From contig NZ_AAUW01000014.1 in NCBI RefSeq assembly GCF_000168975.1, positions 1 through 64,000 on the forward strand: 64,000 nt of DNA. Reading direction: 5' to 3'. The position numbers and the translations under genes were made by a program. Position 1 is the first letter of the stretch. Each line of letters starts with the position of its first letter. The DNA is from Roseibium aggregatum IAM 12614 (GTDB taxonomy: Bacteria > Pseudomonadota > Alphaproteobacteria > Rhizobiales > Stappiaceae). Shown piece by piece: positions 1-8,939 of this stretch. The notes below the pieces were generated by a model. That model was not told where the DNA came from and made no database searches. It was given only the letters and a program-made list of their open reading frames with translations.

Positions 1-34
1 CCGCAGCAACGGCAGCGAAGCCGCACCGTTGTAA
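1..34 (+). CDS. 3' end of an unidentified CDS (partial)
   Basis: One plus-strand frame entering from the left edge reads ten codons ending in ...EAAPL and a TAA at 32-34. A hairpin with a T-run follows about 40 bp later, which fits the end of a gene. Too little is present to name the product, and the reading frame itself is only an inference from the terminator position. Confidence 0.3.
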   Translation, partial: RSNGSEAAPL

Positions 35-71
35 AGTCACCTCCTCCCGGACGGTCCCCGAAGGCCAGACC

Positions 72-101
72 AAAAGCGGCGCCCGCAAAGGCGCCGCTTT
101 T
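72..101 (+). terminator. Rho-independent terminator
   Basis: A perfect 12-bp stem (AAAAGCGGCGCC / GGCGCCGCTTTT) with a 6-nt loop ends in a T-run. It probably closes the transcription unit that enters from the left edge. Confidence 0.7.
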
Positions 102-241
102 GTCCGTTCCGTGGCAACCAAAATTGCGGCTATCCCACCGGATGCTGGAAATTCAAAAGATCTCCGCCTTCAGAATTGCCGCAAAATCGCGCGCAAGTTC
201 GCTAAAATCGAGACAACTGATTCGTTGGACCTTCGCCCTTG

Positions 242-979
242 ATGTTTCTCCGCGCCGGCAAGAAAACGCTGCCCGATCATATCGAGATCCAGACCGGTGC
301 CAGCGCCGTGCGCATCCGTCTCAAGGCCAATCCGCGCGCGCAGCGGTATCTTCTGCGTCTGCCGGCAGATCGCTCCGGTCCTGTGCTGACCGTGCCTAAG
401 GGCGGCGACCTTGCCCGTGCCGAGCGGTTCGCCCGCCAGCATATCGACTGGCTGATCGAGCGACTGCAGGACAGGCCGGACCATGTCACCTTTCTGCCCG
501 GTGAAACCGTGCCATTGCGCGGCGAGGATCACATCATCGTACCGACCGGAAAGCTGCGCGGGCTGATCACTCTGGGTCACGACGAGATGGAACTCCCGGC
601 GCTGTTCGTGCCGGGCGCGGACGATCACATTCCGCGCAAGGTCACCACCTGGCTGAAGGAACAGGCCCGCGCGGACCTTTCGGCCCGCACCGCCGTTCAT
701 GCAGCCACCATCGGCAAGAAGATTGCCGCTATCAGCATCCGCGACACCACCAGCCGCTGGGGTTCCTGCGCCTCCAATGGGCGGCTGTCTTTTTCCTGGC
801 GGCTCATTCTGGCGCCACCGGAGATCCTCGACTACGTCGCAGCCCACGAAGTGGCGCATCTGAAGGAAATGAACCATTCGGCGCGGTTCTGGCGCTTGTG
901 CGAACAACTCGCCCCGCAAACGCCGCGGGCTCGCGTCTGGCTGAAGCAGAACGGCGTCCGCCTGCACGGATACGGCTGA
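242..979 (+). CDS. YgjP/SprT-type zinc metallopeptidase (M48/DUF45)
   Basis: This 245-residue protein has the layout of the YgjP-like metal-dependent hydrolases: an N-terminal beta-rich region, the family signature TTSRWGSCASNG near residue 174, then HEVAH at 202-206 followed by EMNHSARFW with a third histidine at 213. The HExxH plus downstream His is the expected zinc site. There is no signal peptide, so it should be cytosolic. A TTG lies one codon upstream of the chosen ATG; neither has a convincing Shine-Dalgarno sequence. The substrate of this family is not established. It stands alone, with a small secreted-protein gene 124 bp downstream. Confidence 0.85.
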   Translation: MFLRAGKKTLPDHIEIQTGASAVRIRLKANPRAQRYLLRLPADRSGPVLTVPKGGDLARAERFARQHIDWLIERLQDRPDHVTFLPGETVPLRGEDHIIVPTGKLRGLITLGHDEMELPALFVPGADDHIPRKVTTWLKEQARADLSARTAVHAATIGKKIAAISIRDTTSRWGSCASNGRLSFSWRLILAPPEILDYVAAHEVAHLKEMNHSARFWRLCEQLAPQTPRARVWLKQNGVRLHGYG

Positions 980-1103
980 CCCAGACCTACCCTCGCGCTC
1001 ATGCCACCAGACCATCCGGAACGAATAAAGATGGTCCGGCAAAACCTGTTGCAAACACGCGAGAATATGCTTCGATCTCCCTGTGGGAGCTGGGAGAGGC
1101 GAC

Positions 1104-1541
1104 ATGATAAACTGGAAATATCCGATCCGGGCGGTCACGCTCGTCTTGCTGGGCCTTGTCTTGCCGGGTCTGGCCCTCACCGGTCAGGCGATGGCCGATA
1201 GCTGCTGGAACCACAACGGTTCGCTCATGCGCCTGCAGGCGCAGGGCAATCAGCGCTGGCTGTCTTACGAAGTGCCGAAACCCGTTCTGCGCAATGCCGG
1301 CGTCCAGCGTGGCACGCTGCTTTTCAGCGGTTCCAAGAACGGCAACTGGTATTCCGGCACCGCCCGGGTGTTTTCCAAATACTGCCCGGGATCGCCGCTG
1401 GAATATTTCGTCGAAGGCCCGGTGCGCGGCGACCAGCTTCAGGTCACGGTCACCGGAACCCGCGAAGTCTTCAACAAGTGCCGCCCAACCGGCCGCTACA
1501 CCACCGACACGCTGGTGTTCACCTACAGCCATCAGTGTTGA
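1104..1541 (+). CDS. Small secreted protein of unknown function
   Basis: A 145-residue product with a clear signal peptide: MINWKYPIR, a hydrophobic stretch through about residue 26, and a likely cleavage after GQAMA. The mature part is about 115 residues with four cysteines (at SCWN, KYCPG, NKCRP and the C-terminal HQC), suggesting two disulfides. The ATG at 1104 is preceded by GGGAGAGG; a GTG 21 bp upstream is in frame but would put charged residues before the signal peptide. I do not recognise the family. It is probably periplasmic or exported. Confidence 0.7.
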   Translation: MINWKYPIRAVTLVLLGLVLPGLALTGQAMADSCWNHNGSLMRLQAQGNQRWLSYEVPKPVLRNAGVQRGTLLFSGSKNGNWYSGTARVFSKYCPGSPLEYFVEGPVRGDQLQVTVTGTREVFNKCRPTGRYTTDTLVFTYSHQC

Positions 1542-1594
1542 GGCGGAACTTCCGGACATTTGCCGCAAGATTTTCTGGTGTGTGGAGCAAGTGG

Positions 1595-1637
1595 CCCATC
1601 CTTCGAGACAGCGCTCACGGGCTTCCTCAAGATGAGG
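1595..1637. repeat. REP-like palindromic element (CCTCATCCTGAGG family)
   Basis: Imperfect palindrome running from CCCATCCTTCGAGACAG to CTTCCTCAAGATGAGG. It is an inverted copy of the element at 1961-2003. The pair sits in the 543-bp gene-free gap 1542-2084, in which I see no credible gene. Confidence 0.6.
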
Positions 1638-1736
1638 CTGACGGGTGCTGCAAGCCGCTGCGACTGAATATATTGAACCTCACCTGTGAGTGTCTGGTTC
1701 GAAAGTGGTGCCCGGGGTGACGGCTTCAACCACATT

Positions 1737-1839
1737 GTCATCCCCGCGAAAGCGGGGATCCAGTGACCTCATGAGCTAGCTTTATAGACTTAATTCTTAC
1801 CTGACGGAGTCCTGGGTCCCCGCTTTCGCGGGGATGACG
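1737..1839. repeat. Inverted pair of GTCATCCCCGC REP-like palindromes
   Basis: The left copy (1737-1767) contains CCCCGCGAAAGCGGGG and the right copy (1811-1839) contains the same hairpin on the opposite strand, followed by GATGACG. Each forms its own hairpin and the two arms can also pair with each other over the whole 103 bp, as in BIME-type REP pairs. Confidence 0.75.
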
Positions 1840-1960
1840 CCTGAGAAGAGCGCAAGTTCATGACAGGAACCACGACAACTGCGTCCTTTGACACTTTCCA
1901 GCTAGACTTTCAGGATGAGGTCGATGTTTGAGGAAAGCTGCTGAAGGTCAACATATTCAA

Positions 1961-2003
1961 CCTCATCCTGAGGAAGGCCAAAGGCCTGTCTCGAAGGAAG
2001 GGC
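1961..2003. repeat. REP-like palindromic element (CCTCATCCTGAGG family)
   Basis: Begins CCTCATCCTGAGGAAGGCC and ends GTCTCGAAGGAAGGG. It is the inverted partner of 1595-1637. AGGATGAGGT at 1913-1922 also pairs perfectly with ACCTCATCCT at 1960-1969. Confidence 0.6.
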
Positions 2004-2084
2004 TGCACACTCGATCAGGACCCCAAAACCACCCCAAATGACTTCGAATACGGCCATGTGAGCCGTAAACGATTTTCTTCCGAC

Positions 2085-4343
2085 TTACCCACCACCAAAC
2101 AGATTGCGCAAGAGGTTCAGCGGGCCGCGGCGTTCGCCGTTGCCTTCGCCGTTGCCTTCGCCGCCGCCAATGGGGGCTGGCGGGATCGGTTCGCTGCCGG
2201 AGCCGACGGTTTCCACCGGTCCCGGTTTGCGCGGGGCGGAGACGGTTGCCGGCACATCCGGCACGCCGGGCAGGTCCGCCACCGGCAGGCCTTCATGAGC
2301 GGCGTCCATCACCTCTTTCCAGACGGTTGCAGGCAATCCGCCCCCGGTTGCCTTGCGGGTGGGGGAGTTGTCGTCATTGCCCAGCCAGACGGCGGTGGTC
2401 AGATTGCCCGTGTAGCCGATGAACCAGGCATCGCGGAAATCCTGGCTGGTGCCGGTCTTGCCGCCAGCAGGGCGGCCGCTGTCCAGCCGTGCCTTGCGGC
2501 CTGTGCCGGTCAACAGGGTTTCCGACATCATCATGTTCATTTCCCCGACCAGCCGGCGGTCGATCACCCGGCCGCGGCCATCGCCCGCGCGGGAGTAGAG
2601 CGTCTTGCCATCCACAGTCTGGATTCGCCGGATCACATGCGGCAACACCCCGTAGCCGCCGTTGGAAAACGGCACATAAGCGCCGGCGATTTCCAGCGGC
2701 GTGACTTCTGAGGTTCCGAGCGCGATCGACAGGTTGTTCTTCATGTCCGAAGTGACACCCAGCCGTTTGGCTGTGTCGGCAACGGTTCCCGCGCCGACCT
2801 CATAGGTCAGCTGCGCGGCCACGGTGTTGAGCGACAGGCTGAGCGCCCGTGTCAGCGTCACCGGGCCGTAATAGTCCTTGGAATAGTTTTTCGGCGACCA
2901 GTTGCCGAACCGCAACGGCTGATCCTGGCGGATGGACTGGGGCGAAAGGCCGTTTTCCAATGCGGCCAGATAAACGAACGGCTTGAACGAAGAGCCCGGC
3001 TGCCGCTTGGCATAGACCGCGCGGTTGTACTGGCTCTTGGAATAATCGGCCCCGCCGACCAGCGCCTTCACGGCGCCTGCGGTATCCAGCGTAACGACAG
3101 CGCCCTGGGAAACGCCGTATTTCTCGCGATTTTCCTTCAATGCGCCGCGCAGCGCCTGTTCGGCGGCGCGCTGCATTTTGGGGTCGATGGTGGTGTCGAC
3201 AACGATGTCGGTCTCAATCGAGCCAATGAAATGCGGCAGCACGTCCATCACCCAGTCGGCGGCATAGTTCTCGCTGGCGGTTGTGTAGCGGCGCACCACC
3301 TTGGCGGGCGCGGCCAGGGCATTCTTGGCTTCGTCGCCGGTGATGTAGCCTTCCTCGTTCATGGCGGCGAGCACGAGCTGCGCACGGTCCTCTGCAAGGT
3401 CCGGGTTGCGGGCGGGCGAATAGCGCGAGGGCGCCTTGAGCAGGCCTGCGATGGTAGCTGCTTCCGGTATCGTCAACAGTCGTGCGGATTTGCCGAAATA
3501 GCGGCGGGCGGCGGCATCCACGCCATAGGCGCCGGAACCGAGATAGACCCGGTTCAGATACATTTCCAGGATCTCGTCCTTGGAATATTCGGCCTCCAGC
3601 CAGAAGGCGAGCACCAGTTCCTGGATCTTGCGCTTGATCGTCCGGTCCTGTTCCAGGAACAGGTTCTTGGCAAGCTGCTGGGTCAGCGTCGAGCCACCCT
3701 GCTGCAGGCGGCCGGAGGTGAAGTTGGTGTAGACGGCGCGGGCGAGGCCGACCGGGTCGACACCAAAATGGGAACGGAAGCGCCGGTCCTCGATGGCGAT
3801 GACGGCATTGGGCAGATAGGGCGGCAACTGCTCCAGGCGCACGGCTTCACCGCCGGTGTCGCCACGGTTTGCCAGCAATTCGCCATTGGCGGCGACGATC
3901 TTGACGTTGGGCGGGCGCGCCGGAACCTGCCATTCGGAGGTCGGCGGCAGAAAGGCGGCGTAATAGCCGACCAGGCAGACGACGGCGATGGTACCCCAGA
4001 TACCGAGCACCATGCTCCAGTAGAAGCCACGCTTGAGAAAACGGCCGAGTGCGGTCGGCGCCTGAAACCTGTTCTTGCGCCTGGCCTTGCGCCGCTTGGC
4101 ACCGGAGCGGCCACCGCCCCTTCCGTTGCCACGGCCATTGCCGTTGCCGTTCTTGGCGGTCTTGCGGGGGGAGGAAGCGGGTTTTTTCTTGGCCGGAGCC
4201 TTGCGCGTCTTGCCTTTGCCGGACGACTTGGAAGAAGGCGCGGCCGGGCGGTCCTGCGGGCTCAAGCGCAGGTCGAGCAGGCTGCTGCCTGAATTTCCGA
4301 ATGTCGGTTCAACACGCGGCTGGCGTTTCGCCCGAGGCGCCAT
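2085..4343 (-). CDS. Class A penicillin-binding protein (PBP1A family)
   Basis: Bifunctional peptidoglycan synthase, 752 residues. Residues 1-95 are a very basic, Lys/Arg/Gly/Asn-rich cytoplasmic tail; a membrane anchor spans about 108-131. The glycosyltransferase 51 domain follows, with the catalytic EDRRF at 185-189 and GGSTLTQQ at 216-223. The transpeptidase domain has all three active-site motifs: SSFK (Ser451, Lys454), SLN (504-506) and KTGT (629-632). The end is a Pro/Gly-rich tail with EGNGEGNG repeats. It polymerises lipid II and crosslinks stem peptides on the periplasmic face. olsB lies upstream on the same strand about 280 bp away, so co-transcription is doubtful. Confidence 0.93.
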   Translation of the reverse strand: MAPRAKRQPRVEPTFGNSGSSLLDLRLSPQDRPAAPSSKSSGKGKTRKAPAKKKPASSPRKTAKNGNGNGRGNGRGGGRSGAKRRKARRKNRFQAPTALGRFLKRGFYWSMVLGIWGTIAVVCLVGYYAAFLPPTSEWQVPARPPNVKIVAANGELLANRGDTGGEAVRLEQLPPYLPNAVIAIEDRRFRSHFGVDPVGLARAVYTNFTSGRLQQGGSTLTQQLAKNLFLEQDRTIKRKIQELVLAFWLEAEYSKDEILEMYLNRVYLGSGAYGVDAAARRYFGKSARLLTIPEAATIAGLLKAPSRYSPARNPDLAEDRAQLVLAAMNEEGYITGDEAKNALAAPAKVVRRYTTASENYAADWVMDVLPHFIGSIETDIVVDTTIDPKMQRAAEQALRGALKENREKYGVSQGAVVTLDTAGAVKALVGGADYSKSQYNRAVYAKRQPGSSFKPFVYLAALENGLSPQSIRQDQPLRFGNWSPKNYSKDYYGPVTLTRALSLSLNTVAAQLTYEVGAGTVADTAKRLGVTSDMKNNLSIALGTSEVTPLEIAGAYVPFSNGGYGVLPHVIRRIQTVDGKTLYSRAGDGRGRVIDRRLVGEMNMMMSETLLTGTGRKARLDSGRPAGGKTGTSQDFRDAWFIGYTGNLTTAVWLGNDDNSPTRKATGGGLPATVWKEVMDAAHEGLPVADLPGVPDVPATVSAPRKPGPVETVGSGSEPIPPAPIGGGEGNGEGNGERRGPLNLLRNLFGGG

Positions 4344-4554
4344 TGATCCTCCGTCCCCTAACTCCGTACCAACCAGGGTTGGCGTTATCCGGCAAGCACC
4401 GGTTTCCCCGGAGATGAGCTTAAATTGCGGCGATTTAAGGGGGCGTTAAGGCTACGGGTTTTTGCAAGGAGACGGCAGCGTCCTGTTCAGGGGACGCAAT
4501 CAGGCCCTGGCTCGACGGGAACCCTGTCAGAGCGCAGTGGAAAGGATCACATCT

Positions 4555-4593
4555 CCCCCGATCCCGGCTCGCGCCTTGCCTGGCCGGGATAAC
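4555..4593. repeat. REP-like palindrome (CCCGGCTCGCG family)
   Basis: Single imperfect hairpin, ATCCCGGCTCGCG ... GGCCGGGAT, immediately downstream of olsB. On the minus strand it closely matches the element at 43615-43652, so it belongs to a dispersed family. Confidence 0.6.
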
Positions 4594-4622
4594 AAGGGAA
4601 AGCTTGGCAGCTACAGCCGGAT

Positions 4623-5570
4623 TTAGCTGGAATAGCGGCTTGCGTCGGCGCCGTAATAATTGACGTAGCGCGTGTTGAGTTCGGACACCGGCATGATGAT
4701 CAGAACGTCCGTGGTGCCGAACTGGTGATCGATCACCGCCCCGTCGCCGATGAACGCGCCAAGGCGCAGATAGCCCTTCACCAGAGGCGGCAGCGCTCGC
4801 AGTGCTTCCTTGGCGTTGAGTTCCTCGGCCGGCATGCGGTTCATTTCGACATATCTGTCCTCCACCGCACACACGCGCCATTCTTCCGGGGCGCGGGCAT
4901 TGTGATGCAGGAAGGCAAGCTGGCCGGCAATGGCATCCGGATTTGTGCTTTCAATCGAGGCACAGCCAAGCATGACATCGATATTGTGGCGCAGCACATA
5001 GGCCCAGATGCCGTGCCACAGCAGCTCGACGGTCTTCTTGTTGCGGTAGGGCTTCAGCACGCACGAGCGGCCGAGTTCCATGAAGCGCTTGCCGGGGTTG
5101 GCGTCGATCAGTGACTGGATGTCGTATTCGGCGGCGGTATAGAAACCGGTGTGCTGATCGGCGATTTCCTGGCGCAGGATCCGGTAGGTGCCGACGATCT
5201 CGGGCTTCAATCGGCCCAGCTTGTTGCGCTTCAGCGAATCATGGTCGACCACGAGCAGGTGATCGCAATAGGCATCGAAAGGGTCTGCATCGCGGCGCGT
5301 CGCCAGCGTATGCGCGTCGGCAATGGCCGACATTTCCTCGTAGAAAACCTCATAGCGCAGGCGCTGCGCTTTTTTCACTTCCTTGAAGTTACGGGCCATC
5401 CGCACTTCCAGAGAGCCGATCCGGCCGAGTGTTTCACCGGTCTTGACCGGTGTTTGCAGGGCAGGCCCGATGCGCGGAGTGGTGGGAAGGTTGGAGTCCG
5501 GACGCAGTGCCGGTGTGAATTTCCTGACCAGTTTCCTGGGAGAAAAAAGCCCTTGCCGCATTATGGACAT
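4623..5570 (-). CDS. olsB: OlsB-type ornithine-acyl[ACP] N-acyltransferase (GNAT fold)
   Basis: The 315-residue protein has the OlsB/hemolysin-like acyltransferase layout. Diagnostic stretches are QRLRYEVFYEEM, DPFDAYCDHLLVVD, the core FMELGRSCVLKPYR, then GCASIESTNPD and the C-terminal LPPLVKGYLRLGAFIGDGAV. This family transfers a 3-hydroxy fatty acyl group from ACP to ornithine to give lyso-ornithine lipid, a phosphate-free membrane lipid precursor common in rhizobia. The second-step enzyme OlsA is not in this window. The ATG at 5570 is preceded by GAGGGTGGA on the minus strand. Some relatives are generic GNAT proteins, so the substrate is inferred from the family. Confidence 0.82.
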   Translation of the reverse strand: MSIMRQGLFSPRKLVRKFTPALRPDSNLPTTPRIGPALQTPVKTGETLGRIGSLEVRMARNFKEVKKAQRLRYEVFYEEMSAIADAHTLATRRDADPFDAYCDHLLVVDHDSLKRNKLGRLKPEIVGTYRILRQEIADQHTGFYTAAEYDIQSLIDANPGKRFMELGRSCVLKPYRNKKTVELLWHGIWAYVLRHNIDVMLGCASIESTNPDAIAGQLAFLHHNARAPEEWRVCAVEDRYVEMNRMPAEELNAKEALRALPPLVKGYLRLGAFIGDGAVIDHQFGTTDVLIIMPVSELNTRYVNYYGADASRYSS

Positions 5571-5852
5571 TCCACCCTCGTGTATTCCTTTTGGCGCACC
5601 TTACAGGTTTCACAGGTTGTTGTCTGTTTCACCAGCCGAATTACCTTTGCCGGAACAGGAAGTCCGAACCCGGTCAGTGTGCTTCAAGCTTGCCGTAGAA
5701 CATACTATTCCGACAGCTGGATGACACTCGGTTTTTTGCGCTGTGTTTTCCAGGCGCAAGCTTAGCCCACTCTTGCAGCTTTGTGAATTTTCACGAGCGC
5801 CGGTGGCAAGGCTTCCGTTTGCAGCTTGTGCTTGCCGGACCGGAAAACGTCT

Positions 5853-8279
5853 TCAGCTGCGGCTGACTTCGGCCAGAGCGTCGGAAATCGCTTCAACGGA
5901 AAGCGGCTTGGTCAGATAGCCGGCGGCCCCCACTTCGGTGGCCTTGTCCCGTGCGTCCTTCATCACGTCGGCGGTCACGATCAGCACCGGCACATTGGGC
6001 CGGCCGGCGGCCTGTTCGTCCGCGCGGATCTGGCGGATCGCCTGAAACCCGTCGAGACCGGGCATGTGCAGATCCATCAGGATCGCGTCATAAGCGCCGC
6101 TGGCGGCTTCCTCGACGGCCTTTTCACCGTCGATCACCATTACCGGCACATGGCCGAGCTTGCGCAGCATGGCTTCGCTCAAAAGCCGGTTGATGTCGTT
6201 GTCTTCCGCCACAAGCAGGCGCAACGGTCGGGCCGGCACCTGGTAGCGGTTCGGCAGAAAGCCGTTGCTGACAGGTTCCGCGCTCGCGTCCCAGGCATGT
6301 TCCATACCCTCGTCTTCCAGAAGGCCGGAAAAGATCTGCACAAGGGTCTCTATCCGCACCGGGCGGATGAGGTAGGCGGCGTACCCGGCTTCCCGCAGAT
6401 GCTCCAGGCGCTCGCGCTCCGGCGGGGCAATCATCACGACGGCAGGGGCCTTGCAGCCGGTCAGGCGGGCGGAGGCCAGCCAGCCGCCGCTGTCGGACAG
6501 GGCGCCGTTATCGACAACCAGAAGGTCGGCTTCGGCCAATGCGGCATCGAGATCCGAACTGCCCGGCGCATGCACGCTCACATTGGCCGCATGATATCTC
6601 AGCCGTCTGGCCAGCAGCGGGCATTCGATCTGGCTGGCGCTGACGAATACGATCCTGCGGCCTTCGAGCTTCGCCAGACGCGGGTCCGTGTCGGCAACAA
6701 GGGACTCAGGGATCGGCAGGGACACGCGGAACTGCGCGCCGCCGTCCCCGGCGGGCTGCGCCGCGATTTCGCCGCCCATCAGTCCGGCAAGTCTCTGGGC
6801 GATGGCCAGGCCAAGGCCGGTTCCACCAAATTTGCGCGCCGGGCCATGGTCGACCTGTTCGAATTCCTGGAACAATCGTTCGGCTTCCTGTTCATCGAAG
6901 CCGATGCCGCTGTCGCGCACATCGATATCGAGAAAACCACCGCCGTCCGGATTGGAACGCCCGGTCAGCTCCACGGCGACACCGCCCTCATCGGTGAACT
7001 TGATGCCGTTGCCGATGAGATTGTAGAGGATCTGGCGAACGCGGGTAGCGTCCAGCGTCACCTCTTCCGGCAGGTTGGGATCGAGCATCGAGCCGATTTC
7101 GAGCGACTTGGCGTGGGCCTTCGGCGCAAGCAGTTCAACGACGCTTTCCACCAGCGCGCCGACCCGGACCGGGGCCGCCTGAATATCGAGCTTGCCGGCT
7201 TCCACCTTGGAAAAGTCGAGCACTTCATCGATCAGCAGCAGCAGCGTTTCGCCGGAAGTTTCCAGCGCCTCGATATAGGCGCTCTGTTCCTTGGTCAGCC
7301 TTGTGTCGCGCAGGAGTGCGGCCATGCCCAGCACACCGTTGAGCGGGGTGCGGATTTCGTGGCTGACAGTCGCCAGAAACCGCGACTTCGCCTCGTTTGA
7401 GCTTTCCGCCGAATGGCGGGCGGCCAGCAGTTCTTCTTCGATCAGGCGCCGTTCGGTGACATCGCGCAGAACGGTCTGCACGAGCTGGCGATCCGTTGTC
7501 GTGTCGCGCACCGGAATATCGATGCGCGAGAACCAGCGCGGGCCCTGTGCGGTGTCGATGTGGAGATCCTGGAACCCCATGCCCGGCGTCGTCTTGTCCA
7601 GCGCCTGCGTGACGGCGCTCTCAAAGCCCACTTCCTCAAGCAGCGGCAGATGCAGGGTCGCACCCGGCTGCAAGGCATGCCCGAGCCCGAACACATCGTC
7701 CGCAGCCGAATTGACATAGGTGATGATGCCGTCCTGGTCCCGTCGCACCACGACGTCGCCAAGCGTTGCCAGAATGCTGGCATGACGTTCGTCGGATTCG
7801 CCCAGTTCCCAGGCGCGGTCTTCCAGTTCCTCGCAGCGGGCCATCAGACGGCGGATCTTGTCGTCTTTCACCTGAAGCGCCTGGACAGACCGCTGCATGT
7901 CGTCTGCAAATAGACGCCAGACGGCCAATCCACCTGCAAAGAAGGTCAGGCCAAGGCCCAAAAACCGGTTCAGGCCCTCGCCGTAAACCATGACAAAACC
8001 AGCGGCAAGGCCGACAATCATGCCGGCCACGGCAAGATGCTGCAGCGATTTGGCCGGCGCTGATACGGGAGCATCGGTCACCCGGCGACCCGGTCCGACT
8101 TCTGGCCCGGTATCGGACCTGGCGTCATCGTCGCGGCGGGTTTTTACGGTGTTTAGATAATCGTCGGTAGTTAAGGTGTCCGCTGAAGAAAGCTTTTGCT
8201 CTTCGACGAAGAATTTCTCCTGCGCGTCATCGGCTTCTGGCGCGGCTTTGGCCGCGCGTTCGCTGTTTTGACTGACCAA
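5853..8279 (-). CDS. Hybrid sensor histidine kinase (2 TM, PAS, HisKA, HATPase, degenerate REC, REC)
   Basis: An 808-residue membrane-bound hybrid kinase. Two helices lie at about 81-99 and 104-122, followed by a short coiled coil, a PAS domain (about 165-275), and HisKA with the phospho-acceptor FLATVSHEIRTPLNG (His307). The ATPase domain has N420/N424, DSGIGFD (456-462) and GGTGLGLAI. After it, residues 541-650 look like a receiver fold that lost its acidic pocket (FVSASQ replaces the usual DD pair) and whose switch lysine is Arg639. The C-terminal receiver is intact, with ED at 692-693, phospho-Asp736 and KP at 791-792. The start is a TTG with a weak ribosome site, so the exact N terminus is uncertain. 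No partner regulator is adjacent; phosphotransfer to a histidine phosphotransferase elsewhere is likely. Confidence 0.88.
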   Translation of the reverse strand: MVSQNSERAAKAAPEADDAQEKFFVEEQKLSSADTLTTDDYLNTVKTRRDDDARSDTGPEVGPGRRVTDAPVSAPAKSLQHLAVAGMIVGLAAGFVMVYGEGLNRFLGLGLTFFAGGLAVWRLFADDMQRSVQALQVKDDKIRRLMARCEELEDRAWELGESDERHASILATLGDVVVRRDQDGIITYVNSAADDVFGLGHALQPGATLHLPLLEEVGFESAVTQALDKTTPGMGFQDLHIDTAQGPRWFSRIDIPVRDTTTDRQLVQTVLRDVTERRLIEEELLAARHSAESSNEAKSRFLATVSHEIRTPLNGVLGMAALLRDTRLTKEQSAYIEALETSGETLLLLIDEVLDFSKVEAGKLDIQAAPVRVGALVESVVELLAPKAHAKSLEIGSMLDPNLPEEVTLDATRVRQILYNLIGNGIKFTDEGGVAVELTGRSNPDGGGFLDIDVRDSGIGFDEQEAERLFQEFEQVDHGPARKFGGTGLGLAIAQRLAGLMGGEIAAQPAGDGGAQFRVSLPIPESLVADTDPRLAKLEGRRIVFVSASQIECPLLARRLRYHAANVSVHAPGSSDLDAALAEADLLVVDNGALSDSGGWLASARLTGCKAPAVVMIAPPERERLEHLREAGYAAYLIRPVRIETLVQIFSGLLEDEGMEHAWDASAEPVSNGFLPNRYQVPARPLRLLVAEDNDINRLLSEAMLRKLGHVPVMVIDGEKAVEEAASGAYDAILMDLHMPGLDGFQAIRQIRADEQAAGRPNVPVLIVTADVMKDARDKATEVGAAGYLTKPLSVEAISDALAEVSRS

Positions 8280-8384
8280 GATAACTACTCTCTACAAGAT
8301 CCTGTTGCCTTGAGAGTGCGATGTAAACTTTGAGAAACCGTTTCATCGGCCGATAAAAAAGTAATTCGGTGGTTTCGGCCGCAT

Positions 8385-8801
8385 TCATATCCAGTCCTTC
8401 AGCACCGGATGGGTCTCGACATTGGCAATTCCGTCAAGGGCAGCAATACGGTTGCGAAGCTCGGCAAGGTTTTCCAGCGTCCGGGCCCGAACCAGCAGCA
8501 CCATGTCCCGGTCGCCGGAAATCGAGCGGCACTGTTGAACCTCCTCGAATTTTGAAACCATCGGGGCAATGGCGGCGCAGGTCGCCGATCCGGTCCGTAT
8601 CCAGAGATAGGCTTCGATTTCTGCCGGGTCGGGATCGCTGATCCGGATTGTATAGGCGCGGATGACGCCACTTTCTTCCAGCTTCCGGACCCGGGCCTGA
8701 ACACTCGATCGGGCGAGGCCAACATGGGCGGCCAGCGTTTTCACGGGTGTCCGGCTGTCGGCTTCCAACAGTTGCAGCAAGGTCCGGTCGATAGAATCCA
8801 T
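8385..8801 (-). CDS. Lrp/AsnC family transcriptional regulator
   Basis: A 138-residue protein of typical family length. The N-terminal helix-turn-helix is MDSIDRTLLQLLEADSRTPV with LARSSVQARVRKLEESGVI, followed by the RAM (ligand-binding) alpha/beta domain with SGDRDMVLLVRA. Such regulators usually sense amino acids and form octamers. It is transcribed divergently from a one-domain cupin gene across 138 bp that hold a strong dyad at 8845-8880, so the cupin and the regulator itself are the obvious targets. The identity of the ligand cannot be read from sequence. Confidence 0.88.
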   Translation of the reverse strand: MDSIDRTLLQLLEADSRTPVKTLAAHVGLARSSVQARVRKLEESGVIRAYTIRISDPDPAEIEAYLWIRTGSATCAAIAPMVSKFEEVQQCRSISGDRDMVLLVRARTLENLAELRNRIAALDGIANVETHPVLKDWI

Positions 8802-8844
8802 GGGTTTTCTGTCGTTGTTCTGAGTGGGAAGCTACCGCCGCCCG

Positions 8845-8880
8845 CCGGCAAATGACCGGCTGAACCGGTCAAATTGCCGG
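8845..8880. promoter_or_regulatory. Dyad between lrp-like and cupin genes (candidate operator)
   Basis: CCGGCAAATGACCGG at 8845-8859 faces ACCGGTCAAATTGCCGG at 8864-8880. The arms are reverse complements apart from a one-base slip. It lies midway between two divergent starts, the normal place for an Lrp/AsnC operator. There is no T-run, so a terminator is unlikely. Confidence 0.5.
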
Positions 8881-8939
8881 AAGAAACGGCAGCCTGCCCG
8901 CGATAGCACACTTGAGTGATTTTGCAGCGGGAGAGTTCC

